A DNA stretch of 64,000 nucleotides from Fimivicinus intestinavium. Lineage in GTDB: Bacteria > Bacillota > Clostridia > Oscillospirales > Acutalibacteraceae. The notes under the pieces were generated by a model. The model saw only the letters and a list, made by a program, of their open reading frames with translations. It searched no databases and was not told the DNA's origin. The DNA lies in contig DVKY01000122.1 of NCBI GenBank assembly GCA_018715765.1, forward strand, positions 1 through 64,000, in the 5' to 3' direction. The translations under genes and the position numbers were made by a program. Each line of letters starts with the position of its first letter. Position 1 is the stretch's first letter. Shown in pieces: positions 48,127-56,613 of this stretch.

Positions 48127-48900
48127 CTACCGGTTCATTTCTTCCACGATGCGCTGCGGCTTCACCGTCATCTCCACCCATGCGGGGCGAAACCCGCTTT
48201 TTACAGCATTCCGGGCGGAGGCGATGTTGGACCAGGCGCAGCAATAGAAGGGCACTCTGCCTCTCTCCAAAGTCTCCATGGCAAGGCGGCTTGTCAGGGC
48301 GGAGGCGATGCCCTGCCTGCGAAAAGCGGGCAGCACATCCACGCCGATTTGCCACATCCCGTCACAATCCGCAGAGCAGCCGGCCAGGCCGATCAGCTTT
48401 TGCCCCTCGTATGCGCCAACGCCTAATATATCCAGGGATTTTCTGGCTTCACACAGGGCGTTCCCCCATTCCGGGAGGTAGAGGCCTTCAAAATCGCCTG
48501 GCCCCATTACCTTGCAGGTAAAGTCGCAAGGCAAGCGACGCATCTGATGCATATCCGGCAAAAAGTATTCCGCCATGAAACAGACCTTTTGGCCTTTCTG
48601 GCTCATGCGGCTGTCCAGCCAGTGGAGATTCGGCGTTTCAAAGCAGTGGTAAAACGCAAACTTCTCAATATATTCTTCTACAATTTCTCTGTATTCCTCC
48701 TTTACAGAGGCGACAATATTGTGCCCATAAGTAATGAAATTGCAGGCAATGGGCTCCTGATAATATTTTTTGGCCAGGGGACCAACCTTAGATGGGACAA
48801 TCACATTTTCTGATTTTAAAAAGTCGGATTCGCTGCAATTGAAATCCCATGCGGATTGCCGCATGGCAATTTGCAGCACATCTTGATTCTGAAACATCAT
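48127..48900 (-). CDS. GNAT family N-acetyltransferase
   Basis: The 257-residue protein has an N-terminal domain of unknown fold and a C-terminal GNAT domain (residues 150-250). Acetyl-CoA binding is shown by QIGVDVLPAFRRQGIASALTSRLAMETLERG, followed by WSNIASARNAVKSGFRPAW. It should acetylate an amine of unknown identity. Two ATG codons open the gene; AGGAG lies six bases before the first. The gene stands alone, with no resistance gene or operon partner near. Confidence 0.88.
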   Translation of the reverse strand: MMFQNQDVLQIAMRQSAWDFNCSESDFLKSENVIVPSKVGPLAKKYYQEPIACNFITYGHNIVASVKEEYREIVEEYIEKFAFYHCFETPNLHWLDSRMSQKGQKVCFMAEYFLPDMHQMRRLPCDFTCKVMGPGDFEGLYLPEWGNALCEARKSLDILGVGAYEGQKLIGLAGCSADCDGMWQIGVDVLPAFRRQGIASALTSRLAMETLERGRVPFYCCAWSNIASARNAVKSGFRPAWVEMTVKPQRIVEEMNR

Positions 48901-49213
48901 TTGTTCTCCTAAAAGTTCATATTTTTAAATGGTAATAGCCTTTGCGTTACGAGAAGCATCAGGGACGAAAAACGATTGCAAATGAGGATCTTTTCTCCTG
49001 TCAGGACACTTGGAACCAGCATGAATTTTGAATATTTTGCCGCACAAAAGGCGCCCGGACTTTAAAATGCTAGAAGCGGATGTAAAGAGATATCATAATG
49101 TTCGAGGATCAAAGCACTTGCTGCTTTATAAAGGCAAAAACGAGGATAGATAAATTCACAGCTTTATGCTATTATCATAGAAATTGATAAATCTCAAATT
49201 TGGAGGAGATTTC
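48901..49213. other. Gap before the pyrophosphatase-like gene
   Basis: About 310 AT-rich bases with no credible gene or hairpin. A TATTAT at 49169 could be a -10 for the downstream gene, but the -35 is poor. Confidence 0.5.
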
Positions 49214-49567
49214 ATGCACGAATTTGATAATCGTTTTTGGAGTGCATTGGATGCTTTGGTCAGCAAATCAGAAATCATTATAGATAGGCCAAAAGGAACT
49301 GTACATCCCAAATACCCAGGTTTTATTTATAAGGTCAATTATGGGTATTTAAAAGATACCGCGTCTATGGATGGCGCAGGGATAGATGTATGGGTCGGAA
49401 CGAATGGAACAAATATAGATGCGATTATGTGTATTGTTGATTTGATGAAAAGGGATTCTGAAATTAAAATCCTGATAGGCTGTACGGAAGAAGAAAAGGC
49501 TATGATATACGAAACCCACAATGAAACACAGTACATGAAAGGGATTCTAATTCGTCGGTCATTTTAA
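49214..49567 (+). CDS. Inorganic pyrophosphatase-like small protein
   Basis: The 117-residue protein contains IIIDRPKGTVHPKYPGF, YKVNYGYLKDT and MDGAGIDVWVGT. These correspond to parts of the soluble inorganic pyrophosphatase active site (NYGYIPxT and DGDxxDV), but several acidic metal ligands are replaced. The protein is shorter than a real PPase of about 170 residues, so pyrophosphatase activity is doubtful. The ATG at 49214 has GGAGGAG eight bases upstream. Base composition is markedly more AT-rich than the neighbours, suggesting recent acquisition. Confidence 0.7.
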   Translation: MHEFDNRFWSALDALVSKSEIIIDRPKGTVHPKYPGFIYKVNYGYLKDTASMDGAGIDVWVGTNGTNIDAIMCIVDLMKRDSEIKILIGCTEEEKAMIYETHNETQYMKGILIRRSF

Positions 49568-49901
49568 GTTTGTGAGGGAGTGGGGCGCTCTCAATCAACA
49601 AAAAGGAAGGGCGTTTTCCCCCTTTTCTGCGTCTGCTACGGAACCAAATGCCCCCCTCCCGTTTTCAAAGGCCCGTTCTGCCCCTACGCCAGGGCAGGAT
49701 TTTTATCCATTTCAAAAGGCTTTATAAAAATACTTGCGGAAGGGTATGAGAAGCTTTCTGGCCATTCAATCAATAAAAAACTATTTTATTTTTGATATTT
49801 ATTATTTATAATATGGTTATCAGAGATCTGCTCAGGAGCGGAAGCGAAGCAGATGATATGAACTCTGCCTGCAAATCTTATGCTGTGAGGAGTGATCGGA
49901 T
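49568..49901. other. AT-rich gap before the DUF2804 gene
   Basis: The left part is featureless; the right part contains an AT-rich block with TATAAT near 49807 and the weak hairpin CTGCT...AGCAG (49832-49856). No gene is supported. Confidence 0.5.
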
Positions 49902-50924
49902 TTGAGAAATCATGAGGTAACGAAGAAGCATCAGCTTTTGGATGTGCAGGGCCGTCTGGTGGAGCCGGGCTGGTCCAGAGGGCTGGTACAGGTTTATGAC
50001 CGCCGGGCAATCCGGGCGCCGAAATTCCGCATCAAGGAGTGGGATTATTACCTGGTGCTCAGCGACCAGTTCGCCTGCGCCTTTACCCTCTCGGATGACG
50101 GGTATATTGGGCTCCAATCTGTTTCCCTGCTGGATTTTACAAGGCCGTGGGAGCATACGGAGACGATTCTCAACGCTTTCCCCATGGGGAAGATGAAGAT
50201 GCCTGCCACCTCAGAGAAGGGCAACGTCGTCTACCGGGATAAACGGTTGGCGATGGAGTTTATCAAAACAGAGGGGCAGCGCCGCATCCGCTGCGATTTT
50301 AAAAACTTTTGCGACGGCAAGCCGTTCTCCTGTGATATTACGCTGGAGCAGCCGCCGATGGATACCATGGTGATCGCGACGCCGTGGAGGGAGAAGGAGA
50401 CGGCTTTTTATTACAACCAGAAAATCAACTGCATGCGGGCGAGCGGATCGGCCTATTTTGACGGGAAGGAATATGCCTTTCACCCTGAGACGGATTTCGG
50501 CACGCTGGACTGGGGCCGGGGCGTTTGGACCTATGACAACCGCTGGTATTGGGGCTCCGGCAACGGGGTAATAGACGGCAAGCCCTTCGGCTTTAACATT
50601 GGCTACGGCTTTGGCGACACCTCCGCCGCAAGCGAAAATATGCTCTTCTATGACGGGGTATGCCATAAGCTCGACGATGTGGAATTCCACATCGATAAAA
50701 GCGACTATATGAAGCCCTGGCGCTTTACTTCCTCAGATGGGCGGTTTGAGATGGATTTTGTGCCGGTGCTGGACCGCGCGGCCAAAATCGACGTGAAGCT
50801 GATCGTCACAGACCAGCACCAGGTGTTTGGCCGGATGACCGGCCGGGCGGTGCTGGATGACGGCACAGCGCTGGAAATCAAGGATCTGATGTGCTTTGCT
50901 GAGGACGTACATAATAAATATTAG
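49902..50924 (+). CDS. DUF2804 domain protein
   Basis: The 340-residue protein matches DUF2804 throughout: VEPGWSRGLVQVYDR near the N-terminus, RIKEWDYYLVLSDQFACAFTLSDDGYIG, FGTLDWGRGVWTYDNRWYWGSGNG, and a C-terminal MTGRAVLDDG block. The family is beta-rich, lipocalin-like by sequence pattern, and of unknown function. The TTG start at 49902 follows GAGGAGTGATCGGA. No signal peptide or membrane segment is seen. It is monocistronic, followed by a hairpin. Confidence 0.85.
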   Translation: MRNHEVTKKHQLLDVQGRLVEPGWSRGLVQVYDRRAIRAPKFRIKEWDYYLVLSDQFACAFTLSDDGYIGLQSVSLLDFTRPWEHTETILNAFPMGKMKMPATSEKGNVVYRDKRLAMEFIKTEGQRRIRCDFKNFCDGKPFSCDITLEQPPMDTMVIATPWREKETAFYYNQKINCMRASGSAYFDGKEYAFHPETDFGTLDWGRGVWTYDNRWYWGSGNGVIDGKPFGFNIGYGFGDTSAASENMLFYDGVCHKLDDVEFHIDKSDYMKPWRFTSSDGRFEMDFVPVLDRAAKIDVKLIVTDQHQVFGRMTGRAVLDDGTALEIKDLMCFAEDVHNKY

Positions 50925-51060
50925 GATGGGCGCACAGGGGGGCAGCGGCTTTCGGCGCTGCGGCCACACCCATGGCCGCGTTGCTCTCCTTGCCGGAAGG
51001 CAAGGAGGGGTGCACCGGCACACGCTGCGCCCTGATGCAATACAGGGCAAAAAAGAAGCT

Positions 51061-51088
51061 CCCTGAAGCCGTACGGACGGCTTCAGGG
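51061..51088. terminator. Terminator between DUF2804 and GNAT genes
   Basis: A perfect 12-base stem (CCCTGAAGCCGT with ACGGCTTCAGGG) with ACGG loop lies between convergent genes. T-tracts are poor. Confidence 0.6.
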
Positions 51089-51096
51089 GGCTTCCG

Positions 51097-51539
51097 CTAT
51101 CCATCCAGCTTTTTTGAAAAGCCGTACCCCTTTTTGGGAAACCCATGTTTTTCATAAAAGGCGTGTGCCGGCAAACGGCTCAACCCGCTGTTTACGATGA
51201 GCAGGGCGGCGCGACGCTCCTGCGCCAGCCGCTCGGCGCGCTCCAGCAGAAGGCTGCCGACGCCGCGCCTCTGCGCCTGCTTCTGCACGGCCAGGGCGAC
51301 GATGCGGAAATACTCCCCCTCAAATTCATAAGCCAAGGCGCGCATCATCCCGAGAAAGCCGAGCACAGCGCCCCCCCCTGCACGGCGACAAGCGTGGTAT
51401 AGTCGGGGCTGTGCAAAATGCGCCCAAGCCGTAAAGCGGCCGCCTGCGGCTCATCCTGTGGGTAACCAAGCGCGGTTTCCACCAGCAGCAGAATCGCGGG
51501 GATATCGCCCTCTGCCGCGCTGCGGACCGTCACATTCAC
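51097..51539 (-). pseudogene. GNAT acetyltransferase, frameshifted at a G8 tract
   Basis: The first frame (from 51539) reads MNVTVRSAAEGDIPAILLLV to VAVQGG. The second frame carries VLGFLGMMRALAYEFEGEYF and the acetyl-CoA-binding block AVQKQAQRRGVGSLLLERAERLAQE. They join at 51371-51378, a run of eight C on the plus strand (G8 in the gene). One more base, or two fewer, would give a continuous GNAT protein of about 147 residues. This could be a sequencing error, a dead gene, or a phase-variable one. The gene's start overlaps the end of the upstream membrane protein gene. Confidence 0.75.
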
Positions 51540-51853
51540 AGGCAGGTCACCTCCGCAATATCCTCCATACGGAGCAGCTTGACGGTTTCCTGCCCCTTTT
51601 TATCCGTTATGCTGATTTTGACCCACTCTTCATCTGCGGCTAAAATCCGGCACTCGCCCGGGAGCTGAACGCCGTTCGCCTGCCGGAGCCGGCACCGGCT
51701 TCCCTCCAGCTGTTGAAAAAGCGCGGACATTTCGTTCCCTCCCTTCTGTTTTCTTTCCACCCTGCGCAGCTTCTGCTCCAGCCGGCGTACCCTGCCGAAG
51801 AGCACCGCAGCCAGGCACAGGGCGAAAATGCCGAACATCGAAAAAGCGTCCAT
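51536..51853 (-). CDS. Hypothetical membrane-anchored protein
   Basis: The 105-residue protein has an N-terminal membrane helix (MDAFSMFGIFALCLAAVLFG), a basic coiled-coil segment (RVRRLEQKLRRVERKQKGG) and a C-terminal SH3/Lsm-like beta domain (GECRILAADEEWVKISITDKKG). I do not recognise the family. It is in an operon-like overlap with the PHP phosphoesterase upstream (shared ATG/stop region) and the GNAT gene downstream. The alternative ATG one codon upstream (51856) is equally possible. Confidence 0.6.
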   Translation of the reverse strand: MDAFSMFGIFALCLAAVLFGRVRRLEQKLRRVERKQKGGNEMSALFQQLEGSRCRLRQANGVQLPGECRILAADEEWVKISITDKKGQETVKLLRMEDIAEVTCL

Positions 51854-52542
51854 CAATGCTCCTCCGTTTTTTTCAGTGTGTGCGGACCACGCAGGGCAAG
51901 GCTCAGCTCCTGCACGGTGCGGACGGGCTGCGGGAAGGCGACGCCGCCGCGCGCCAGATCCTCATACTCGTGAAAATCGGAGCCAGAGGTCTCCAGCAGG
52001 CCGAATTTTTGGGCCCAAGCCCCGGCGATTTCATTGCGCGAGTCGTGGCGCGGATTCCCGTTATAGGTTTCGATTCCGTCGAGATGACGGGGATCGACTA
52101 CAGTCAGGCCGTTGCGAAACGGATGCGCCTGGATGAACAGAATCCCCTCCCTGCGAGCGAGCCGATGGAAACGCTCGGGATCCATATCCATCACGTGAGG
52201 GTGACGAACAAGGAATTCCTCCGTCAGGCCATAGAGCAGGTAATCGTTATTGCAGCCGTGAAACCGCAGCTCCGCCCCGAGCAGCACGGTAAAGCCGTCC
52301 TCCTCCAGCGCCTTACAGCGGCGGTAGCCCTCAAGGAAATGCTTAATCTTTCGCCGCCAGGGTGCATGCTTCATCCGGGCAAAGGTGCTGTCGTTGAGAT
52401 GATCCGTGACAACAACGCCCGCATAGCCCTCTTTGCGGTAAAGGCGCATCGCCTCCTCTGCGGGAACGTTCCCGCAGCTGCTGACTTCGGCAGTGTGCAG
52501 GTGCATTTCATAAAGGAAACCGCCGCTTTTTTGCGAATCCAT
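51853..52542 (-). CDS. PHP domain metal-dependent phosphoesterase
   Basis: The 229-residue protein has the PHP fold motifs: YEMHLHTAEVSSCG (metal-binding HxH), GVVVTDHLND, LLGAELRFH, FIQAHPFRNG and TSGSDFHEYED. These histidines and aspartates bind a di- or trinuclear metal centre. The substrate is unknown; family members hydrolyse phosphomonoesters such as histidinol phosphate or 3',5'-nucleotides. Its end overlaps the following membrane protein gene. A cut-off TIR element end (52603-52629) lies just upstream. Confidence 0.9.
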   Translation of the reverse strand: MDSQKSGGFLYEMHLHTAEVSSCGNVPAEEAMRLYRKEGYAGVVVTDHLNDSTFARMKHAPWRRKIKHFLEGYRRCKALEEDGFTVLLGAELRFHGCNNDYLLYGLTEEFLVRHPHVMDMDPERFHRLARREGILFIQAHPFRNGLTVVDPRHLDGIETYNGNPRHDSRNEIAGAWAQKFGLLETSGSDFHEYEDLARGGVAFPQPVRTVQELSLALRGPHTLKKTEEH

Positions 52543-52602
52543 ATGGCTGACCCTCTCTTCTCTAAATGAATAAAATAAAAAATATGGTAACTACCAGCAT
52601 TA

Positions 52603-52629
52603 GCATCCGTGTACAAGGGGAACATCGCC
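52603..52629. repeat. TIR element remnant, copy E (left end)
   Basis: GCATCCGTGTACAAGGGG followed by AACATCGCC matches the left end of copy C. The match stops at the stop codon of the neighbouring minus-strand gene; no right end is present. Confidence 0.6.
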
Positions 52630-54059
52630 TAAGATGGGGATTTTTCTTTCTTTGGCCGCCGGCCGAGCGGATAGCGGCTGATGTGGTAGAGATAGAGCAC
52701 TGCGGCCAATGCGCCGAGCGCCGCAGCCGCCAGCAAAACAGCGCCCCAGAAGCGCAGCTGCGTCAGCAGCAGCCAACGCGCCGTGCGGCCCATCAGCTTC
52801 CCCACAAATAAGGCGCAGGCGATGAAGCCATAAACCGCGAGGCCGGCCCCGGCCCCGATCAGAGCGCCGACCCCGGCATAGGAGCACACCGCGCGGAGCG
52901 GCACGATTTTACGCCCGGCGGGCAGCGCCTTTCCATCGAAAGCCGCGAGCGCTTCGGCCAGCAGCTCTTTCTCCTGCGCGAGGGTTGAAAACGCGCCGAG
53001 GATTGCACATCGGCTTTGCGCGGTATGCCATGCACAGTCAAAGGCGTTTGACTGTGCAAATGGGATGGGGCCAAGGCTGTCTCTTTCCAGCTGTGCCGTG
53101 CCGCCGACAACGTGCAGAAGCGCAGTTGGCGTTTCCTGCAAAAGATCCAGCGACCAGGCCAGGGAGAGATATTCTCCCTGTTGCCCTCTTTGGCGGCGGT
53201 AGTGCGGAAATTGTCCCGAAAAACCGGCGTTTTGGAGAAAAACGTCGAGAAATTGCAGGCAGACGGCCGTCCCCTCCGCTTCCCGGCGTGGGGGAAAAGC
53301 TTCGTTTGCCTGCAAAAATCCATCAAACAGGCGATGATAAAAAGCGTGCAGCTCCGGCAACGCGGGGTTTTCAAAAATTTGAAACAGCGCGGCCTGCGCG
53401 CGGCGGAGCGCCCGGGTATCTCCGATCTCATCCGCCTGGTGAAACGCCTCGATCGCCTCCCGCAGGGGGGCGCTGTTTTCAATCTGCGCGCAGGCGCGTA
53501 TTTCGCGGATGCGGCTCTCCCGCTCCAGCGCGTCCTCGCCGTAGAGCGCGGCAAGCACGTCTGCATATTCCGCAGGAGCGTTCATCACGGCGAGCCAAGC
53601 GCCATCGAGCAGCGATTGCTCCTCCGGGGTTAATCCGTCCTCGTCCAGCGCGAACGCCTTTGTCAACAGCTGTACGGAAAACATGGCGGTTTGCTCGCGC
53701 AGGAGAGCGGCCCCTGGAAGCCCCGCATGCTCTGTGTAGCGCAGGAGCTGCTCGTTGACCGCAAGCTCCCGGCAGGTAAAGGAGAGCGTGACCGCCTCTG
53801 CTTCACTGCAATCAAAGGGGAAATAGGTGAGCTGAACTGCATATTGCCCCTCGCCTTTTTGTGCGCAGAAGCGGCGCAGCAAAAAGGCATCCTGCGGCAT
53901 CGCATCCCCCTCTGGTAGCGAGCAGCCGGCAAGCCGGATACGGATTTTGCCCCAGGCATAAATTTCCGCCGTCAGACGGAAACTGTCTTTTTCGAGTGCA
54001 ATCATGGCAGGCACTGCGGGCCGGCCCGTGTCGGCCAAAAAATCAAACAGGGTCCGCAT
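52629..54059 (-). CDS. Hypothetical protein with C-terminal membrane helices
   Basis: A 476-residue protein of unknown family. The first 370 residues look soluble and helical after a beta-rich start (IALEKDSFRLTAEIYAWGKIRIRLAGCSLPEG). The C-terminus has two or three hydrophobic helices (VGALIGAGAGLAVYGFIACALFVG; AVLLAAAALGALAAVLYLY) and a basic tail. The start overlaps the DUF188 gene by 17 bases. Its TAG stop is formed at the border of a truncated TIR element, so the tail may have been altered by the insertion. Confidence 0.65.
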   Translation of the reverse strand: MRTLFDFLADTGRPAVPAMIALEKDSFRLTAEIYAWGKIRIRLAGCSLPEGDAMPQDAFLLRRFCAQKGEGQYAVQLTYFPFDCSEAEAVTLSFTCRELAVNEQLLRYTEHAGLPGAALLREQTAMFSVQLLTKAFALDEDGLTPEEQSLLDGAWLAVMNAPAEYADVLAALYGEDALERESRIREIRACAQIENSAPLREAIEAFHQADEIGDTRALRRAQAALFQIFENPALPELHAFYHRLFDGFLQANEAFPPRREAEGTAVCLQFLDVFLQNAGFSGQFPHYRRQRGQQGEYLSLAWSLDLLQETPTALLHVVGGTAQLERDSLGPIPFAQSNAFDCAWHTAQSRCAILGAFSTLAQEKELLAEALAAFDGKALPAGRKIVPLRAVCSYAGVGALIGAGAGLAVYGFIACALFVGKLMGRTARWLLLTQLRFWGAVLLAAAALGALAAVLYLYHISRYPLGRRPKKEKSPS

Positions 54060-54513
54060 CCGGATGGCTCCCTCCTCTTGTCAAAAATTCCAAAAGCTGT
54101 ATAAAGGCCTGTTCAAAGGCCTGATCCTGTTCTGCGGTGCGCTTGGACGGCCCCTTTAGCCGCCCGCCTGCTCGCCGGAGCTTTTTGGCTGTGTGGCGCG
54201 CAAGTAAAAGCGCGTCAATATTTTCAGGCGTGTAGCGCCAGCCGTCCTGATGGATCGGAAACGCGCCGCGCGCCAGGCACATGGCGGCGAGCCCATAATC
54301 CTGCGTGACAGCGGCATCGCCGGGCCGCAGGAGGTTCACCAGGGCAAAATCCGCGCTGTCTGCTCCCTTGGAGACGGTCACGGTTTGCGCGCCTGGGCGG
54401 GAAAACACATGGGAGGTATCGCACAGCAACAAAACCGGGAGGCCAAAGCGCCGTGCCACCCGGATGGCGCAATCCACCACCGGGCAGCCGTCCGCATCGA
54501 TCAAAACCTGCAA
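54043..54513 (-). CDS. DUF188 (YaiI/YqxD, UPF0178) family protein
   Basis: The 156-residue protein starts MQVLIDADGCPVVDCAIRVARRFG and contains DTSH, GADSADFALVNLLRPGDAAVTQDYGLAA, and HQDGWRYTPENIDALLLARHTAKKLRRAGGR, the complete UPF0178 pattern. The N-terminal aspartates and the later TQDYGLA block resemble PIN/NYN nucleases, so an RNase role has been proposed by homology; the function is not established. It is the first gene of a run on the minus strand. The ATG follows CTTTTGCAG-rich sequence with a weak ribosome binding site. Confidence 0.88.
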   Translation of the reverse strand: MQVLIDADGCPVVDCAIRVARRFGLPVLLLCDTSHVFSRPGAQTVTVSKGADSADFALVNLLRPGDAAVTQDYGLAAMCLARGAFPIHQDGWRYTPENIDALLLARHTAKKLRRAGGRLKGPSKRTAEQDQAFEQAFIQLLEFLTRGGSHPDADPV

Positions 54514-54757
54514 AAGAAATCCGCCCCTCTGCGATGGATTTGTTTGCCCGGAGGCCGCGCTGAAGTAAGCGTGCCGGCCGCCCGCGAACGCGCGCGCCCG
54601 CCCGGAATCCGGCGGCTTGGGAGAGAGCCGGTATACCCGGAAGGGGAACCGCTTTTATCATAACCGTTTCCGGCCTTAGATGCAATCGGGAAAAGGATAA
54701 AATCTGGAAGAGCGAGCATCCTATTGGGGTAGCAATATTTCCGGAGGGGGGCACTGC

Positions 54758-55195
54758 ATGAAACCATCCCGCAGGCTTGCCACTGTCTGGCGGCTTCGCT
54801 TAATGATGATCGCTTGCCTGCTTCTGTTTCTGTTTTGGGCGCTGTACCGGTTCTTCCCGGTTGCGGGTATATTGGGGGGCACCGTGCTGGCAGGGTGCTT
54901 TTGGATGCTGTGGGCCTGGATTCCCCGTTATTGCATCCGGTTCCGCTATCGCCTGGACGGAGCGGGGCTGGAAGTGACGGGCGGGCTCTTCTTCCCGCGG
55001 CTGGTATGGCTGCCGGCGCCCCAAACGCTTTACAGCTGCGTATACCGCACGCCATTGTATTTTTTGACGGGACTGTATGGCGTGGCCGTCTGGGGCGCGG
55101 GCGCGCATGCGCTGCTGCCGGGGCTGACACAGGAGCAGGCCCGGGCTGTGCTGTGCGGCCTGACCCATATGCAACGAGAGGAGGCGGAACAGTGA
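54758..55195 (+). CDS. YdbS-like bacterial PH domain membrane protein
   Basis: The 145-residue protein has two membrane helices (LRLMMIACLLLFLFWALYRF; VAGILGGTVLAGCFWMLWAWI) and a bPH_2 domain (PRYCIRFRYRLDGAGLEVTGGLFFPRLVWLPAPQTLYSC). It starts behind GGAGGGGGGCAC. Its TGA overlaps the GTG of the next gene, forming the YdbS-YdbT pair known from Bacilli. Work in Bacillus links YdbST to resistance against class II bacteriocins such as amylocyclicin; that role is from the family, not seen here. Confidence 0.82.
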   Translation: MKPSRRLATVWRLRLMMIACLLLFLFWALYRFFPVAGILGGTVLAGCFWMLWAWIPRYCIRFRYRLDGAGLEVTGGLFFPRLVWLPAPQTLYSCVYRTPLYFLTGLYGVAVWGAGAHALLPGLTQEQARAVLCGLTHMQREEAEQ

Positions 55196-56613
55196 AGCGG
55201 ATGCACCCAGCCTATGTGCTCACGCAGCTGCCTCGCTTTGTGTGGCTACTGCTGCTCCCGCTCCTGCGCTGGCTTCCAGCCTGGGGTGTGGGAGCTCCCA
55301 TGCGAAAGCTGCCGGTGCTGGCGGCAGCTTTTTTGATTTTTGCAGCGGCCTATCTGCGCTGGCGGGCAAGGAAATGGCTCCTTCAGGGCGATACGCTGGT
55401 GTTTCGCAGCGGTATTTTTTTGTGCAGGCAGTACCGTATCCCGTTCGCAGCTGTCGCGGCGGTGAGGGAAAGCAGAGGGCCGCTGCTCACCCTGTTTGGC
55501 GCGCGCCGGCTTCGGTTTGAAACCGTGGCCGGCAAGGGCAGGGCTGTGACGCTTCTGCTGAGCCGCCGGGAGGCGCAACTGTGCCTTGCCGCATATGCAG
55601 GGGAGGCGCTCGCCCCCGTGTTTCAGCTGCGGGCGAGGGATACTCTGGTTGCATCGCTGAGCACCTCTAATTTTGCCCTTGGCCTTTTCGCAGCCGCACC
55701 CATTCTCCGTGCAGCGGGGAATCTATTCGGTTCGCTCGTGCAGGAGCGGCTGCGGGATGTGCTGACAAGCGCTCAACGCCTTGCCGCCTCTTATATCCCG
55801 CCTGTGCTGACCGCCATCGCGCTGCTGGCCCTGCTCGGGTGGGCGCTGCACGTTTTAAAGCTTGCGGAGCTCTACCACCGTTTTACGCTGCGGCGCAGCG
55901 AGAAGGCGCTGGCAACGCAGAGCGGCCTGCTGATCCATAGGCGCGTTTACCTGCGCACGGCGGGGCTGAGCGCACTCGCCATCCGGCAGACGATGCTGCT
56001 GGCATTTATCCGGCGCAGCCAGCTCTGCGCGCTTTATGCAGGACGCACCGGCGGGCGCGGGGAGGAGACGTTTCTCCTCCCGCTCTGCTTGCCGGATCAG
56101 GCCCAAGCGCTCGTGAAGGAGCTATGGGCGCAGCCGGAGGCAATATCGCTGCGCATGCCGCGTGCGCAGCGGCGGCGCGCCTACTTCCCGGCCTTCGGGC
56201 AAATTTGCGCGCTTGCTGGGGCCGCTGCTTTCGCCGTTTTTTTCACAAACACTCCGCTGCGCACGGTTTTTTTCACCAGCGCGGCGGCGCTGCCAATCCT
56301 GATTTTATTTTTTTTCCCCGCGCGCAAGCGGGAACGGCGAGAGGGGGCCGGCGCCGGATTTCGAATGATCCGGGCGGTCAGGGGATTCTCCGAGTGGACG
56401 CTTTTTTTTCGCCCCGGCGCGCTGTATGGAATCCGTGCGGCACAGACGCCCGGGCAGGCGAAAAGCGGCTTGTGCACAGTACGCACGGCCTTTCGTACCA
56501 CGCGGCAGGAGCGTTTCCTGCTGCGGCATCTGCCGGCCGGATCCGCGCTGCGCTCATACAAAAACGAACTGGACAAGCAGCATATACAGCACCGTTCCAA
56601 CGCCGATGCTTAA
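55192..56613 (+). CDS. YdbT-like membrane protein with repeated PH domains
   Basis: From the GTG at 55192 (GTGA overlap with the previous stop) the protein has 473 residues. It has paired membrane helices followed by bPH_2 domains, repeated about three times (WLLQGDTLVFRSGIFLCRQYRIPFAAV; ATQSGLLIHRRVYLRTAGLSALAIRQT; near 350 onward a more diverged copy). It pairs with the YdbS-like protein. The frame is open further upstream only as an overprint of that gene. Its 3' end overlaps the convergent azlD-like gene by 60 bases. Confidence 0.8.
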   Translation: MKRMHPAYVLTQLPRFVWLLLLPLLRWLPAWGVGAPMRKLPVLAAAFLIFAAAYLRWRARKWLLQGDTLVFRSGIFLCRQYRIPFAAVAAVRESRGPLLTLFGARRLRFETVAGKGRAVTLLLSRREAQLCLAAYAGEALAPVFQLRARDTLVASLSTSNFALGLFAAAPILRAAGNLFGSLVQERLRDVLTSAQRLAASYIPPVLTAIALLALLGWALHVLKLAELYHRFTLRRSEKALATQSGLLIHRRVYLRTAGLSALAIRQTMLLAFIRRSQLCALYAGRTGGRGEETFLLPLCLPDQAQALVKELWAQPEAISLRMPRAQRRRAYFPAFGQICALAGAAAFAVFFTNTPLRTVFFTSAAALPILILFFFPARKRERREGAGAGFRMIRAVRGFSEWTLFFRPGALYGIRAAQTPGQAKSGLCTVRTAFRTTRQERFLLRHLPAGSALRSYKNELDKQHIQHRSNADA

